A DNA stretch of 49,685 nucleotides from Chloroflexota bacterium (GCA_021786265.1 JAJYNP010000237.1:1-49685), one strand, 5' to 3'. Numbered from the stretch's first letter, positions 16,386-26,198 are shown. Notes: generated by a model from the letters alone, not told the origin. Made by a program: numbers and translations.

Positions 16386-17714
16386 ATGGGTCGAATAGGA
16401 CACGCGAAGCACGGGCGGCGCGCACTGCTCGCAGCGCTGCTCCTGGTTCCCCTTCTCTTCGGCTCCCTCGGTGGCGCGCCCACGGCCCGGGCAGATCCCC
16501 TGTCGGATGCGTTGCGGGCGCAGAAGGCGCTCGAGGCGAAGATCGCCGCCCAGCGCCAGCAGATCCAGGCCCTGCAGGCCAGCGAGGCGAACCTGCAGGG
16601 GGTGCTGGCGGACACGGCCACCCAGCTCAAGGGGATCAACGCCAACCAGGCCAGGCTCCAGGCGAACGTGGCCGCCGCGCAGACGGCGCTCGCCGACGTT
16701 CGCGCGAAGTACACGGCGATGGTCACGCAGGTCGGCAACCTCGACGCCGCGCTCTCGGCCCTGGACACCAAGATCGTGGCCAGTCAGCAGCAACTCGCCG
16801 ACCAGCGGGCGACCCTCGCCAGCCACATCGCCGACGCCTACATGGTCCAGCAGACATCGCTGCTGGAGCAGCTGCTCACCGCGAAGTCGCTCGCGGACGT
16901 GCTCGCCGACGTCGGCTACTACCTGCGCATCGGCAACCAGGACGCGCAGCTCGCCGCGCAGATCCAGCAGGACCAGCAGTCGCTCGAGACGCTGCAGCAG
17001 GCCACGCAGGTGACCCGGGCACAGACGCAGCAGGTGCGCCTGGCGACCTTTCAGGCCAAGCAGGAGATGACCGGCCAGCGCAACGCACTGCTCGCGGCGC
17101 AGAAGCAGCTGAACGCCCTCGAGGCCAGGACCCGGGCGGTGCAGGCCGCGCAGCTCGCCGCCTTCACCAGGCTCAAGCTGACCAAGGCGCAGGCGGCTGC
17201 ACGGCTCGCCGACGAGCAGAGGTCCCTCGACGAGCTGGCGAACCTGATCGCCCGGCTGGTCGCGGAGCAGCAGAACATCCCGTCGCAGTACAACGGGACG
17301 CTGATCTGGCCGATGCCCGGAGTGGTCAGCCAGGAGTTCGGCTGCACCGGGTTCATCGCGGAGCCGCCGCTCGGCAACTGCGCCCACTTCCACACGGGCA
17401 TCGACATCGTCGCCCCGGAGTACACGCCGATCCGGGCCGCTGGCGATGGCACCGTCGTGTTCGTCGGGCCGAACCCCTACGACCCGCCCTACCTCCGGGC
17501 GTGGATCGTGATCATCGCCCACTCGCAGAACCTGCTCACCTGGTACGCGCATGTCGACAACTACACGCACCCGCCCGCCGTCTACAAGGGCGAGGTCGTG
17601 CACCAGGGGCAGGTGATCGCCTACGAGGGGGACACCGGCAACAGCACCGGCCCGCACCTCCACTGGGCCGTGGAGCTCAACGGCACCTTCGTCAACCCCA
17701 GATTGTTCCTGTGA
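16386..17714 (+). CDS. Secreted coiled-coil M23 (LytM) peptidase, EnvC/NlpD-like
   Basis: 442 residues. A signal peptide is clear (basic [13 protein letters not shown], hydrophobic [17 protein letters not shown], cleavage near ARA). A long Gln/Ala-rich coiled coil follows at about residues 35-300 ([28 protein letters not shown]...). The C-terminal lysostaphin-type domain carries the zinc residues in [16 protein letters not shown] and [10 protein letters not shown], plus the catalytic His in YAHVD. Likely a cell-wall hydrolase or an activator of amidases at division. Downstream GlgC has its own promoter. Confidence 0.88.
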   Translation: MGRIGHAKHGRRALLAALLLVPLLFGSLGGAPTARADPLSDALRAQKALEAKIAAQRQQIQALQASEANLQGVLADTATQLKGINANQARLQANVAAAQTALADVRAKYTAMVTQVGNLDAALSALDTKIVASQQQLADQRATLASHIADAYMVQQTSLLEQLLTAKSLADVLADVGYYLRIGNQDAQLAAQIQQDQQSLETLQQATQVTRAQTQQVRLATFQAKQEMTGQRNALLAAQKQLNALEARTRAVQAAQLAAFTRLKLTKAQAAARLADEQRSLDELANLIARLVAEQQNIPSQYNGTLIWPMPGVVSQEFGCTGFIAEPPLGNCAHFHTGIDIVAPEYTPIRAAGDGTVVFVGPNPYDPPYLRAWIVIIAHSQNLLTWYAHVDNYTHPPAVYKGEVVHQGQVIAYEGDTGNSTGPHLHWAVELNGTFVNPRLFL

Positions 17715-17758
17715 TCACCGTCCGGCGCACCGATCGGTCGAAACGGCGCCGGCGGGTG

Positions 17759-17764
17759 TAGCAT
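17759..17764 (+). promoter_or_regulatory. -10 element TAGCAT, leaderless glgC
   Basis: TAGCAT ends 7 nt before GTG 17772. A start at GTG 17766 would lie only one base after the element, so the element decides for 17772. Confidence 0.45.
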
Positions 17765-17771
17765 CGTGGGC

Positions 17772-19166
17772 GTGAAGGGCGTCCTGGCGGTCATCCTCGC
17801 GGGGGGGGAGGGCGAGCGGCTCTCGATCCTCTCCAGCGTGCGCGCGAAGCCCGCGGTGCCATTCGGCGGCAAGTACCGCATCATCGACTTCACGCTCAGC
17901 AACTGCGTCAACAGCGACGTGGACAACGTCGTCGTGCTGACCCAGTACAACCCGCGGTCGCTGAACGACCACATCGGGGCGGGCCGGCCGTGGGACCTGG
18001 ACCGCACCAGCGGCGGGATCCGCCTCCTCCAGCCCTACGTCGCGCGCGGCCGGCCGAACGAGTGGTACCGGGGCACCGCCGACGCGGTGCTGCGCAACCT
18101 CGAGGTCGTGCGGCAGGCCCCCGGCGACACCGTGCTCATCCTGGCCGGCGACCACATCTACAAGATGGACTACCAGCCGTTCCTCGCCGCGCACCGCCGG
18201 CACCGTGCGGACGTCACGATCGCCGTCCGCACGGTGCCCATGGAGGACGCGCACCGGTTCGGCATCGTCACGCTTGACGAGAGCGACCGAGTGGTCGACT
18301 GGCAGGAGAAGCCGCGGTTGCCGAAGAGCAACCTCGTGAGCATGGGGATCTACGTCTTCTCGAAGCGTGCCCTCCTGCGGTGGCTGGACGAGGCCCGAAC
18401 CGATTTCGGCGCGCACGTCATCCCGGCCATGCTCCAGGGCGGAGCACGTGTCTTCGGCTACCGCTTCGACGGCTACTGGCAGGACGTCGGGACGATCGAG
18501 AGCTACTGGCAGGCGAACATGGACCTGCTCGACGAGCGGCCCGAGCTCGACCTGTACGACACGGGCTGGTTGATCCACACCCGGTCGGAGGAGCGGTCGC
18601 CGGCCAAGATCGGGCCCACCGCGAGCGTCCATCGGAGCATGGTCAGCCACGGCTGCGTGATCTACGGCACGGTGGAGCACTCCGTGCTCTCCCCGGGCGT
18701 CCGGGTGGACGTCGGCGCGGTGGTGCGAGACAGCATCGTCATGTTCGACTCCGTGATCCGGGCCGGCGCCGTGGTCGATCGCGCGATCCTCGACAAGCAC
18801 GTGTCGGTGGGTCCGAACTCGGTGGTGGGCGAGGGACAGGACCTGACGATCGCGAACCGCCAGGAGCCCACGCGCCTCAATACCGGCATCACGGTAATCG
18901 GCAAGCGGGCCGTCATCCCGCGGGGCGTGCGGCTCGGGCGCAACGTCAAGATCGCGGAGGGCGTGCGCGCCAGCGACTACCGGACCCGTTCGGTTCCCAG
19001 CGGCCAGACGGTCGAGCGCCGGCGGGAGAGCGGCGACCACGGAGCCGCGGCGGCGACGCCCGGACCCGCCGGCGCGGGGGGCTCCGGCGCGCACGGCGGG
19101 CACGGCGGGCACGGCAACGGGGGCGATCTCGGCCTGCCCGCGATGCTTCCCGGCGCCCTCGACTGA
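17772..19166 (+). CDS. glgC: Glucose-1-phosphate adenylyltransferase
   Basis: 464 residues; makes ADP-glucose for glycogen synthesis. The N-terminal nucleotidyltransferase holds [61 protein letters not shown] and VVDWQEKP. The C-terminal left-handed beta helix shows hexapeptide repeats ([31 protein letters not shown]...). The last 50 or so residues are an unusual His/Gly/Ala-rich tail ([14 protein letters not shown]) after the family's normal end, perhaps disordered or metal-binding. GTG 17772 is preferred over GTG 17766. No other glycogen genes are near. Confidence 0.93.
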   Translation: MKGVLAVILAGGEGERLSILSSVRAKPAVPFGGKYRIIDFTLSNCVNSDVDNVVVLTQYNPRSLNDHIGAGRPWDLDRTSGGIRLLQPYVARGRPNEWYRGTADAVLRNLEVVRQAPGDTVLILAGDHIYKMDYQPFLAAHRRHRADVTIAVRTVPMEDAHRFGIVTLDESDRVVDWQEKPRLPKSNLVSMGIYVFSKRALLRWLDEARTDFGAHVIPAMLQGGARVFGYRFDGYWQDVGTIESYWQANMDLLDERPELDLYDTGWLIHTRSEERSPAKIGPTASVHRSMVSHGCVIYGTVEHSVLSPGVRVDVGAVVRDSIVMFDSVIRAGAVVDRAILDKHVSVGPNSVVGEGQDLTIANRQEPTRLNTGITVIGKRAVIPRGVRLGRNVKIAEGVRASDYRTRSVPSGQTVERRRESGDHGAAAATPGPAGAGGSGAHGGHGGHGNGGDLGLPAMLPGALD

Positions 19167-19216
19167 CCGGCCGGTCCGTCCGCCTCCGGTCCCCACTCCA
19201 TCCGGGAGCATCGGCC

Positions 19217-19795
19217 ATGTCCGGCTCGGCCGTGCCGGTGGACGCGTGGCTCGAACAGCTCGGGCTGGCGCCGGCCACCCGCGTCCAGCGCGACGGGACC
19301 ACGGCCTGGGACCTCCTGCTCGACGGGAGGCGCCGATTCGATCTCCGTCTCACGATCATCTGGCAGCCTGGTGTGGGCCTGGTGGTGTGGCTCCCGTTCG
19401 CGCCGCCCGTACAGGACGGCCATCGCAGGACCTACCAGCAGCTGCTCCAGTGGAACGACGAGCTCCCGTTCGTCAAGTTCGGGCTGGACCCCGACCTTCG
19501 CATCGTGCTGTCGGTCGAGGTCGCCCCGGAGGCCGCCGATGCTCGGGTGCTCGGCCTGGCGATCGCGCGGATCCTGGCCGTCTGCGACCACCTGCTTGAC
19601 GCGTCCGCCGGGTGGCTCTGGCCCGGTGGAGCCCGGCGAGCGCCCGAACCCGGGCGCGTCTCGCGCGGTCGCGCGCTGCTGGACCGGTATGCCGGCGAGC
19701 TGGCCGAACTGACGGGCGCCCCTGCTACACTCGGCCGCGGCGACCGCGTCGCGGAGCGGGGGGCGCCGGACAGGCAGAAGGCAGGGGGCAGGTGA
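19217..19795 (+). CDS. YbjN-like domain protein
   Basis: 192 residues from ATG 19217 (GGGAG upstream). The core resembles the YbjN/type III secretion chaperone-like fold: DLLLDGRRRFDLRLTIIWQPGVGLVVWLPFAPPV, YQQLLQWNDELPFVKFGLDPDLRIVLSVEVAP and a helix ARILAVCDHLLDASAG. The C-terminal 50 residues are Arg/Gly-rich and probably disordered. Its stop overlaps the nicotinamidase GTG (GTGA 19792-19795), placing it at the head of an NAD-salvage operon; a direct role in that pathway is not known. Confidence 0.65.
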   Translation: MSGSAVPVDAWLEQLGLAPATRVQRDGTTAWDLLLDGRRRFDLRLTIIWQPGVGLVVWLPFAPPVQDGHRRTYQQLLQWNDELPFVKFGLDPDLRIVLSVEVAPEAADARVLGLAIARILAVCDHLLDASAGWLWPGGARRAPEPGRVSRGRALLDRYAGELAELTGAPATLGRGDRVAERGAPDRQKAGGR

Positions 19796-20346
19796 AGGCC
19801 GTCATTGTCGTGGACATGCTCCGGGGGTTCCTCGAGCCCGGCCACAACCTCTACGGTGGCGATGGGTGCCGCGCGATCATCCCGGCGACCCGCGCCTTCC
19901 TCGAGCGCGAGCGCGCGCTCGGCTCGCTCCTGGTGTTCCTCGCCGACACCCACGACCCGGACGACCGCGAGTTCGACATGTTCCCGTCACACTGCGTTCG
20001 CGGCACGGACGAGGTCGAGGTGATCCCGGAGCTGGCGGACCTCGCCGCCGTGGCGATCGTCGTGCCCAAGCGCCGGTACAGTGGGTTCTTCGACACGCCG
20101 CTCGACGTGGTGCTGAGCGACCGGGACGTGACCGAGGTGGCCGTGGTGGGCGTGATGACCGACATCTGCGTGCTCCACACGACCGCGGACCTGCGGAACC
20201 GGGACTACGGGACCACGATCGTGACCGACTGCGTCGCGTCGTTCGATCCCGCGGCGCACGACTTCGCACTCGCGCACATGCGCGGGATCCTGGGTGCGCG
20301 GCTCGCGACGAGCGCCGAGCTCGCCACGTCGCCGGTTCTCGGGTAG
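19792..20346 (+). CDS. pncA: Nicotinamidase / isochorismatase-family hydrolase
   Basis: 184 residues from GTG 19792, preceded by GCAGGGGGCAG. Cysteine hydrolase triad: Asp in VIVVDMLRGFLEPG, Lys in VVPKRRYSGFFDTPLD and Cys in GVMTDICVLHTTADLRNRDY. THDPDD and DMFPSHC carry metal-binding candidates. Next to nicotinate phosphoribosyltransferase, deamidation of nicotinamide to nicotinate is the natural role. Confidence 0.87.
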   Translation: MKAVIVVDMLRGFLEPGHNLYGGDGCRAIIPATRAFLERERALGSLLVFLADTHDPDDREFDMFPSHCVRGTDEVEVIPELADLAAVAIVVPKRRYSGFFDTPLDVVLSDRDVTEVAVVGVMTDICVLHTTADLRNRDYGTTIVTDCVASFDPAAHDFALAHMRGILGARLATSAELATSPVLG

Positions 20347-20352
20347 CCGGCC

Positions 20353-21390
20353 ATGGACCAGTCCCGCCCCGTGCGACGGCGGCCCTCGAGAGCGATCCTC
20401 GATGGCGATTCGGCGGACGTCTACTTCTATCGCGCACAGGAGGTGCTGAAGCGCGAGGGGATCAACCCGGTCGTGGTCATGGAGGTCTTCTCCCGCCAGT
20501 CGGGCGTCCTCTGCGGGATCGACGAGGCGAAGACCCTGCTCGCCCACGCTCTGCGGGACGCGGCGCCGGGTGAGGTCACGCTCGAGGCGCTCTCCGACGG
20601 CGATCTGTTCTCCGATCGTGAGATCGTGCTGCGGATCCGGGCCCGGTATCGCATGTTCGGTCTCTACGAGACCGCCATGCTGGGGATGATGGCGCAGTCG
20701 GCCGGATGGGCGACAGCGGCGCGACGCTGCGCGGACGCGGCGGCCCCGCAGCCGGTCATCAGCTTCGGGGCCCGGCACGTCCACCCGGACATCTCCGACA
20801 CGCTCGACTACGCGGCGATCGTGGGGGGGTGCGTCGGTGCGTCGACGCCGGCGGGTGCGCGACTCTCCGGACTGCGGCCGACCGGTACCATGCCCCATGC
20901 CCTGGTGCTGATGTTCGGCGACACGGTCCGCGCCGCCGAGGCGTTCGACCGCGACCTGCCGCCGGATGTCCCCCGGATCGTCCTGGTGGACACGTTCAAG
21001 GACGAGGCCGAGGAGGCGCTGCGGGTTGCCGATGCGCTGGGCGACCGGCTCTACGGGATCCGGCTGGACACCCCGTCCGAGCGTGGCCGCGTGACGGCCG
21101 ACCTGGTGACGGAGGTTCGGGCGAGGCTCGACCAGGCCGGATACCAGCACGTCAAGATCATCATCAGCGGCGGCCTCAACCCCGACCGGATCGCCTACTT
21201 CAAGGAGCGCGGCGCCCCCGTGGACTCCTTCGCGGTCGGCAGCTACATCAGCGGGGCGAGCCCGATCGACTTCACCGGCGACCTCAAGGAGATCGACGGC
21301 AAGCCGATCGCGAAGCGGGGGCGGATCCCCGGGATCACGCCCAGCCCGCGCCTGAAGCCGGTCGACCTCTCCGCCTGGCTCGTGGAGTAA
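20353..21390 (+). CDS. pncB: Nicotinate phosphoribosyltransferase
   Basis: 345 residues; converts nicotinate and PRPP to nicotinate mononucleotide. Characteristic features: SADVYFYRAQEVLKREGINPVVVMEVFSRQSG, YETAMLGMMAQSAGWATAARR, ISFGARHVHPDIS, GTMPHALVLMFGD, DTFKDE, YGIRLDTPSERG and KIIISGGLNPDRI (phosphate loop). Shorter than Escherichia PncB, matching the compact bacterial/archaeal subgroup. It follows pncA by 6 bp, forming the two-step nicotinamide salvage route. Confidence 0.92.
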   Translation: MDQSRPVRRRPSRAILDGDSADVYFYRAQEVLKREGINPVVVMEVFSRQSGVLCGIDEAKTLLAHALRDAAPGEVTLEALSDGDLFSDREIVLRIRARYRMFGLYETAMLGMMAQSAGWATAARRCADAAAPQPVISFGARHVHPDISDTLDYAAIVGGCVGASTPAGARLSGLRPTGTMPHALVLMFGDTVRAAEAFDRDLPPDVPRIVLVDTFKDEAEEALRVADALGDRLYGIRLDTPSERGRVTADLVTEVRARLDQAGYQHVKIIISGGLNPDRIAYFKERGAPVDSFAVGSYISGASPIDFTGDLKEIDGKPIAKRGRIPGITPSPRLKPVDLSAWLVE

Positions 21391-21408
21391 CGGCCCCAGC
21401 GGCAGGGT

Positions 21409-22980
21409 TCAGGGCTCGGCCGCGTCCCCACCCTTCTTCCGCAGGTACGCCCGCCAGGTGACGGCCCATCGGGATGGGTCATCCAGCGGACCGTGGTCGT
21501 GCCGGTGCACCACACTGGCGTGCGGCGCCGTCCGCACCAGGTCCGGGTCCTCGTACGCCTCCCGGGAGACGCGCTCCAGGATCGCCGCGTACTCGTCGAG
21601 CTCCTCCTGCGAGTACGACTCCGTCGGCTCGAGAGTGAACGGCTCGGGGACCAGCCAGGGATGGTGGCTCGTCCAGTAGTGCGCCCCGAAGTCCGCCATG
21701 CGCCGCCCGACGTCCTCCGACCCGATGCCGGTCTCCCTGCGCAGCGGCTCGAAGCTGTAGCGGACCTGTTCCAGCCGTCGCCGGTCCGGCCACGGCACCG
21801 CGACGCCGCGGATCCGGCGCACGCGTTCGAGGAGGTAGTTGTTGCAGAGCACGGCCGACTCGGCCACCGCCCGCAGCCCCTCGGCGCCCAGGCTCATGAT
21901 CCAGGCGTAGGCGCGCATGTGCACTTCCGGCACCCCGTACCACGTACGCACCTTGCCCACGCTCTGCGGCCGGTCGGCATCCAGGCGGTAGCGCTCGCCG
22001 TCGAAGGTGACGACGGGCGCGGGCAGGAACGGCTCCAGGTGCGACCGGACGCCGAGCGCACCGCAGGCGGGGCCCCCCGACCCGTGCGGGGTCGAGAACG
22101 TCTTGTGCAGGTTGAAGAAGCAGGCGTCGAACCCCGCCTCGCGCGCCCGAGTGATGCCCAGCAGCCCGTTGGCGTTGGCCTGGTCGTACACGCACAGGCC
22201 GCCTGCCTCGTGGACCAGGCGCGTGAACTCCGTGATGTCCGGGTTGAAGATCCCGGTGTCCTCGGGGTTCGTGATGAAGAGACCCGCCGTGCGCTCGCTG
22301 AGCGCGGCGCGGAGCGCGCCGACTTCAGGGTACCCGTGCGGGCCGGGCTGCAGCGTCACGATCCGGAACCCCGCGACGTGGGCCGCCGCGGCATCGGAGG
22401 GGTGCGAGAAGATGGTGGTGACGATCTCGTCGCGGGCAGGGAACTCGCCACGCGAGCGGTGCCAGGCGCGGAGCATCGCCGCGGCCGCGAAGATGGCCTG
22501 CGACCCGCTGGCAGGCTGGAGAGTGAACGCGTCCATGCCAGAGATCTCGCGGAGCTGCAGGTCAAGCCGGTGCATCACCTGGAGGATCCCCTGGACGGTG
22601 CGCTCGTCCTGGAGGGGGTGGAGGTCGGCGAGCCTGGGGCTGCGCGCCAGCTGGTCGTGGACCTTGGGGCTGTACTTCATGGTGCACGTGCCCTGGCCGA
22701 CGTCCACGTTGAGGTCCGCACCCAGCGTCTCCTGCGAGAGCCGCAGGTAGTGCCGCAGCACCGCCTGCTGCGCGAGCTCAGGGAGGGCGGGGGGGCGGCG
22801 CCGCCGAACGGCCTCCGGAACGCGCTCGTCCTCGGCCAGGTCGGGCACGTCCCGGTCGGGCCGGGGAGGGAGGACGCCGCGCGCCCCCGGGACGGACAGC
22901 TCGAAGATGACGGGCTCCTCCCACCGCGCCTCGTGGAACCGGCGGAGGGCGCCCGGAGCGCCCGGTGCCTGCTCGTTCAC
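21409..22980 (-). CDS. Divergent glycine dehydrogenase (decarboxylating) subunit 2-like protein (GcvPB-like)
   Basis: 523 residues from GTG 22980 (GGAGGG upstream). Fold-type I PLP enzyme; the lysine is K293 in NLHKTFSTPHGSGGP, and GTCTMKYSPK is also family-like. Several normally invariant P-protein motifs are changed: 'PAAGAHGE' is ASGSQAIF (157-164), the 'AHGSNPA' loop is FSHPSDAAA, 'NPNTLG' is NPEDTG, and 'DGANLNA' is DQANANG. It is the third gene of an SDR/GcvPA-like/GcvPB-like operon without gcvT or gcvH nearby. A PLP-dependent decarboxylase or lyase is likely; glycine as substrate is doubtful. Confidence 0.75.
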   Translation of the reverse strand: MNEQAPGAPGALRRFHEARWEEPVIFELSVPGARGVLPPRPDRDVPDLAEDERVPEAVRRRRPPALPELAQQAVLRHYLRLSQETLGADLNVDVGQGTCTMKYSPKVHDQLARSPRLADLHPLQDERTVQGILQVMHRLDLQLREISGMDAFTLQPASGSQAIFAAAAMLRAWHRSRGEFPARDEIVTTIFSHPSDAAAAHVAGFRIVTLQPGPHGYPEVGALRAALSERTAGLFITNPEDTGIFNPDITEFTRLVHEAGGLCVYDQANANGLLGITRAREAGFDACFFNLHKTFSTPHGSGGPACGALGVRSHLEPFLPAPVVTFDGERYRLDADRPQSVGKVRTWYGVPEVHMRAYAWIMSLGAEGLRAVAESAVLCNNYLLERVRRIRGVAVPWPDRRRLEQVRYSFEPLRRETGIGSEDVGRRMADFGAHYWTSHHPWLVPEPFTLEPTESYSQEELDEYAAILERVSREAYEDPDLVRTAPHASVVHRHDHGPLDDPSRWAVTWRAYLRKKGGDAAEP

Positions 22981-23038
22981 GCCTTCACGCTCCCTCCGGC
23001 CCACCGCTCGCCTGCGCTCATTGGGGCACCCTCCCCCC

Positions 23039-24436
23039 TCACGCAAGCACCCGCCGCAGCGCGTCCGCCAGCCGGTCGATGTCGTCGCGCGTGTGCACCT
23101 CGGTCACGCAGTACAGCGCCGACTGCCCGAGCTCGGGGAACTGTCCCGAGAGGTCCACGCCCCCGAAGATCGCCTCGTCGAGGAGGGCGGCGTTGATCTC
23201 GCCGACCGTGCGCCCGGACTCCGAGAAGTCCACCACGAACTCCTTGAAGGGAACTCCGGAGAAGCGGGGTGCGCGGATGCCCGGGATGGACGCCAGCCGA
23301 CCGGCGGCGTACCTCCCGAGCCGCATGCAGGTCTCGCCGATCTCGGCCATCCCGTGCGGGCCCATGAGCGCCAGGTAGACACCGGCCGTGATGCCCCACA
23401 GGGCGGCCGCCGTCCCGACGAACTCCTTGGCGTGCTCGCGGCCGTGGAAGCTGGTGCGCTCCCAGGCCACGTCGCCGAACCCGTACTCGCCCTCGACGAT
23501 GGTGCGTGTCAGCCCGAACAGGCGCGACGGGTACTCGGCGACGAACCGCTCCTCGTCGGGCGTCGCGATGAAGCCGCCCTGCCCGCCCCCGAAGTGCATG
23601 TGGATGCCCAGCGGCTGGAGATCGCCGCAGGCGATGTCAGCGCCGTACGCGCCGGGCGCCTCCATGACTCCGAGCGAGGAAGGGTCCACGCAGGCGATCG
23701 CGAGCGCGCCGCGAGCGTGGGCGAGCTGCACGATCTCGGGCGCCTGCGCCTCGATGAGCCCCAGGTAGGTCGGATTTTCCATGAAGACCGCCGCCGTGTC
23801 GCCCGAGAGCTTCGCGCGCAGATCGCCCAGGTCGAGCAGCCCCGTGGTCCGATCGTACGCGACGTCCACCACCTCGAGCGCGCCGCTGACGTAGTTGGCG
23901 ATCACCGAGCGCCGCTGCGGGCTGGTGGTGGCCGGGACCAGCACCACCCGGCGTCCGGTGATCCGGCCCGCCATCCGGAGCGCGGTCGCCGACGCCTGGG
24001 CGCCATCGAAGGTCGGGACGCTGACGACGTCCATGTCGAGCAGTTCGCCCATCATGCTGCAGTACTCGAAGAGCGCCTGGAAGCGGCCATGGTCCTCGTA
24101 CGGCTCCCCGCCGTACGCCGTCAGGAACTCGGAGCGGCCGTTGACCTCGTCGCACACCGCGGGCACGAAGTGCCGGTAGCAGCCCGCGCCCAGGAAGCTG
24201 AGCGCCTCGGTCGCGCTCGTGTTCCGGTCGAGGAGGGCGTCCACGTGCCGGCGCAGGTCGTGCTCCGAGGCGAGCGGCTCCGGCAGCCGCAGGGGCTGCG
24301 TGAGCCGCAGCGCCGGCGGGATGTCCGCGTAGAGCTCCGCCAGGTCCCGGGCGCCGATGCTGCGCAGCATCGCGTCCCGCATCTCGGGGACGCTGCTGGG
24401 GATGTAGGGGTGCACCGCGCCACGCTCCCGACTCAT
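23039..24436 (-). CDS. Divergent glycine dehydrogenase (decarboxylating) subunit 1-like protein (GcvPA-like)
   Basis: 465 residues from ATG 24436, overlapping the SDR stop in ATGA. Overall GcvPA layout is kept (FLGAGCYRHFVPAVCDEVNGRSEFLTAY, VDPSSLGVMEAPGAYGADIACGD, FGGGQGGFIA). Two hallmarks are missing: the TPYQPEISQG-type segment is GGEPYEDHG (109-117), and the REQHIRREKATSNICTNQ-type segment is ERTSFHGREHAKEFVGTA (326-343). In the heterodimeric P-protein these contribute to the active site and lipoyl-arm channel. A paralogue recruited to another amino acid or amine is more plausible than a second glycine cleavage enzyme. Confidence 0.75.
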   Translation of the reverse strand: MSRERGAVHPYIPSSVPEMRDAMLRSIGARDLAELYADIPPALRLTQPLRLPEPLASEHDLRRHVDALLDRNTSATEALSFLGAGCYRHFVPAVCDEVNGRSEFLTAYGGEPYEDHGRFQALFEYCSMMGELLDMDVVSVPTFDGAQASATALRMAGRITGRRVVLVPATTSPQRRSVIANYVSGALEVVDVAYDRTTGLLDLGDLRAKLSGDTAAVFMENPTYLGLIEAQAPEIVQLAHARGALAIACVDPSSLGVMEAPGAYGADIACGDLQPLGIHMHFGGGQGGFIATPDEERFVAEYPSRLFGLTRTIVEGEYGFGDVAWERTSFHGREHAKEFVGTAAALWGITAGVYLALMGPHGMAEIGETCMRLGRYAAGRLASIPGIRAPRFSGVPFKEFVVDFSESGRTVGEINAALLDEAIFGGVDLSGQFPELGQSALYCVTEVHTRDDIDRLADALRRVLA

Positions 24437-25179
24437 GCCGTCTCACCGCCGTCGATCGCGATGCACTGCCCCGTGATGTACGCCGCCTCGTCCGAGGCGA
24501 GAAACGCGAACAGCGCGGCGATCTCGTCCGGGCGGGCATGGCGTCCCAGCGGGATCTGCCGGTTCACCTCCTCGAGCATCTCGGGCGTGTACTCGGCCTG
24601 CTGCATGGGGGTCAGCACGTACCCGGGGCACACCGCGTTCGACCGGAGCCACGGGGCGTGCTCGAGTGCGATGGTCTTCATGAGCAGGTTGATGCCGGCC
24701 TTGGAGGCGTTGTAGTCGGCATAGAGCGGGTGGCCGGCGAGGCCGTTGGTGGACGACGTGAAGAGGACGACGCCCGACCGCTGGGCCGCCATCCGGCGGA
24801 TGGCCGCCTGCGCGCACAGGAAGGCGCCGGTCAGGTTCGCGCCGATCACCCGTGACCACTGCTCGGGCTCGATGTCCAGGAATCGCCGCCGGACGCTGAT
24901 GCCCGCATTCGCGACCAGCACGTCCACGCCGCCCATGAGCCGGTCGACCTCGGTGAACGCGGCCTCGACCTGCGCCGCGTCGCTCACGTCCGCGAGGACG
25001 CCGCCGAGCCCCGGCAGGTCGCGTCGGGCACGATCGAGCCCCGCGGCGTCGCGATCCACCGCCACCACGCGCGCCCCGTCGTCCAGGAAGCGCTTCGCGG
25101 TGGCGAGGCCGATCCCGCTGGCGCCGCCCGTCACCACGACGCGACGCCCGACATGGTCCGTTGCTCCGGTTCCTCCCAT
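24433..25179 (-). CDS. SDR-family NAD(P)-dependent oxidoreductase
   Basis: 248 residues, classical SDR. TGGASGIG cofactor loop near residue 17, NAG motif VANAGISV, catalytic Ser-Tyr-Lys in FTSSTNGLAGHPLYADYNASKAG, and the C-terminal ITGQCIAIDGGETA. An acidic residue after beta2 (VVAVDRDAAG) suggests NAD(H). ATG 25179 has GGGAGG 8 nt upstream; the same 10 bp (gcatgggagg) occur twice at the start region. First gene of the operon with the GcvP-like pair; substrate unknown. Confidence 0.88.
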   Translation of the reverse strand: MGGTGATDHVGRRVVVTGGASGIGLATAKRFLDDGARVVAVDRDAAGLDRARRDLPGLGGVLADVSDAAQVEAAFTEVDRLMGGVDVLVANAGISVRRRFLDIEPEQWSRVIGANLTGAFLCAQAAIRRMAAQRSGVVLFTSSTNGLAGHPLYADYNASKAGINLLMKTIALEHAPWLRSNAVCPGYVLTPMQQAEYTPEMLEEVNRQIPLGRHARPDEIAALFAFLASDEAAYITGQCIAIDGGETA

Positions 25180-25336
25180 GCGTGCACCCTCCCATGCGGC
25201 TGCCCGTCCTCGGACGGGGCGGATCGTGTGGGACGACGAGTAGTATCCCAATTCCGGCCGGACGGGTGTGCCGGGATCTGCCGAGCCGGTCGGGGACCCG
25301 GTCGCTCCGGCTCCCGTGAGGAGAGGGGAGGGACGC

Positions 25337-26119
25337 GTGCCAGCTTCAACGGGCCTTCTGGCGGGACGGGTCGCGCTGGTGACCGGTGCCGCCTCCGGGA
25401 TCGGGGCGGCGACGGCGATCCGGTTCGCCGCCGAGGGCGCAGTCGTGGGCCTGGTGGACCGCGACGAAGCGGGGCTTGCGCGGGTCGCCGGCACGATCGC
25501 GGGCACCGGGGGCCGGTCGGTGCCCTTGCCGCTCGACCTGGCGCAGCCCGGTGCGCCCGACCGGGCGGTCGATGCGGTCGTCGCGGCGTTCGGTGGGCTC
25601 GACGTGCTGGTGACCGCGGCCGGGATCATCCGGCGCCACACGGCGCTCGAGACGAGCGACGCCGAGTGGGACGAGGTCGTGGCGGTGAACCTGACCGCGG
25701 TGTTCCGCTGCTGCCGCGCTGCCATCCCGCGGATGCGCGAACGCGGGGGCGGCGCGATCGTCACCGTCGGCTCCGGCTGGGGCCTGGTCGCCGGGCCGCG
25801 CTCGGTCAGCTACGCGGCGACGAAGGCCGCCGTGGTCAACCTCACGCGGGCGCTGGCGATCGACCATGGGCGGGAGGGCATCCGGGTGAACTGCGTCTGC
25901 CCGGGAGACACCGACACCGCGCTGCTCCGCGACGAGTTCCGCCAGCTCGGAGCGTCGGCGCTCGACGGCATCGCGGGCTCCGCCGCGGGACGGCCCCTGG
26001 GCCGGGTTGGCGCGCCCGAGGAGATCGCGGCGTCGATCCTGTATCTCGCCTCCGACGGGGCCGCGTACGTGACCGGCACCACGCTCGTGGTCGATGGCGG
26101 TGGCCTGGCCGGAGGCTGA
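25337..26119 (+). CDS. SDR-family NAD(P)-dependent oxidoreductase
   Basis: 260 residues from GTG 25337, behind an AGGGGAGGGA ribosome site. TGAASGIG cofactor loop, Asp after beta2 (VGLVDRDEAG; NAD preference), TAAGII, catalytic Ser in VTVGSGWG and SYAATKAA (Tyr-Lys), end YVTGTTLVVDGGGLAGG. It diverges from the SDR/GcvP-like operon across 157 bp, and the two SDRs are only distantly alike, suggesting two different steps of one pathway. A 3-oxoacyl or sugar-acid dehydrogenase type is possible. Confidence 0.88.
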   Translation: MPASTGLLAGRVALVTGAASGIGAATAIRFAAEGAVVGLVDRDEAGLARVAGTIAGTGGRSVPLPLDLAQPGAPDRAVDAVVAAFGGLDVLVTAAGIIRRHTALETSDAEWDEVVAVNLTAVFRCCRAAIPRMRERGGGAIVTVGSGWGLVAGPRSVSYAATKAAVVNLTRALAIDHGREGIRVNCVCPGDTDTALLRDEFRQLGASALDGIAGSAAGRPLGRVGAPEEIAASILYLASDGAAYVTGTTLVVDGGGLAGG

Positions 26120-26198
26120 CGCCTCCTCCCACCCTCGACGCCGCCGTGGGCGCGGAGACGCGCCGGACGCATCGCCCGATGCGTGGGAGGATTCCGGC

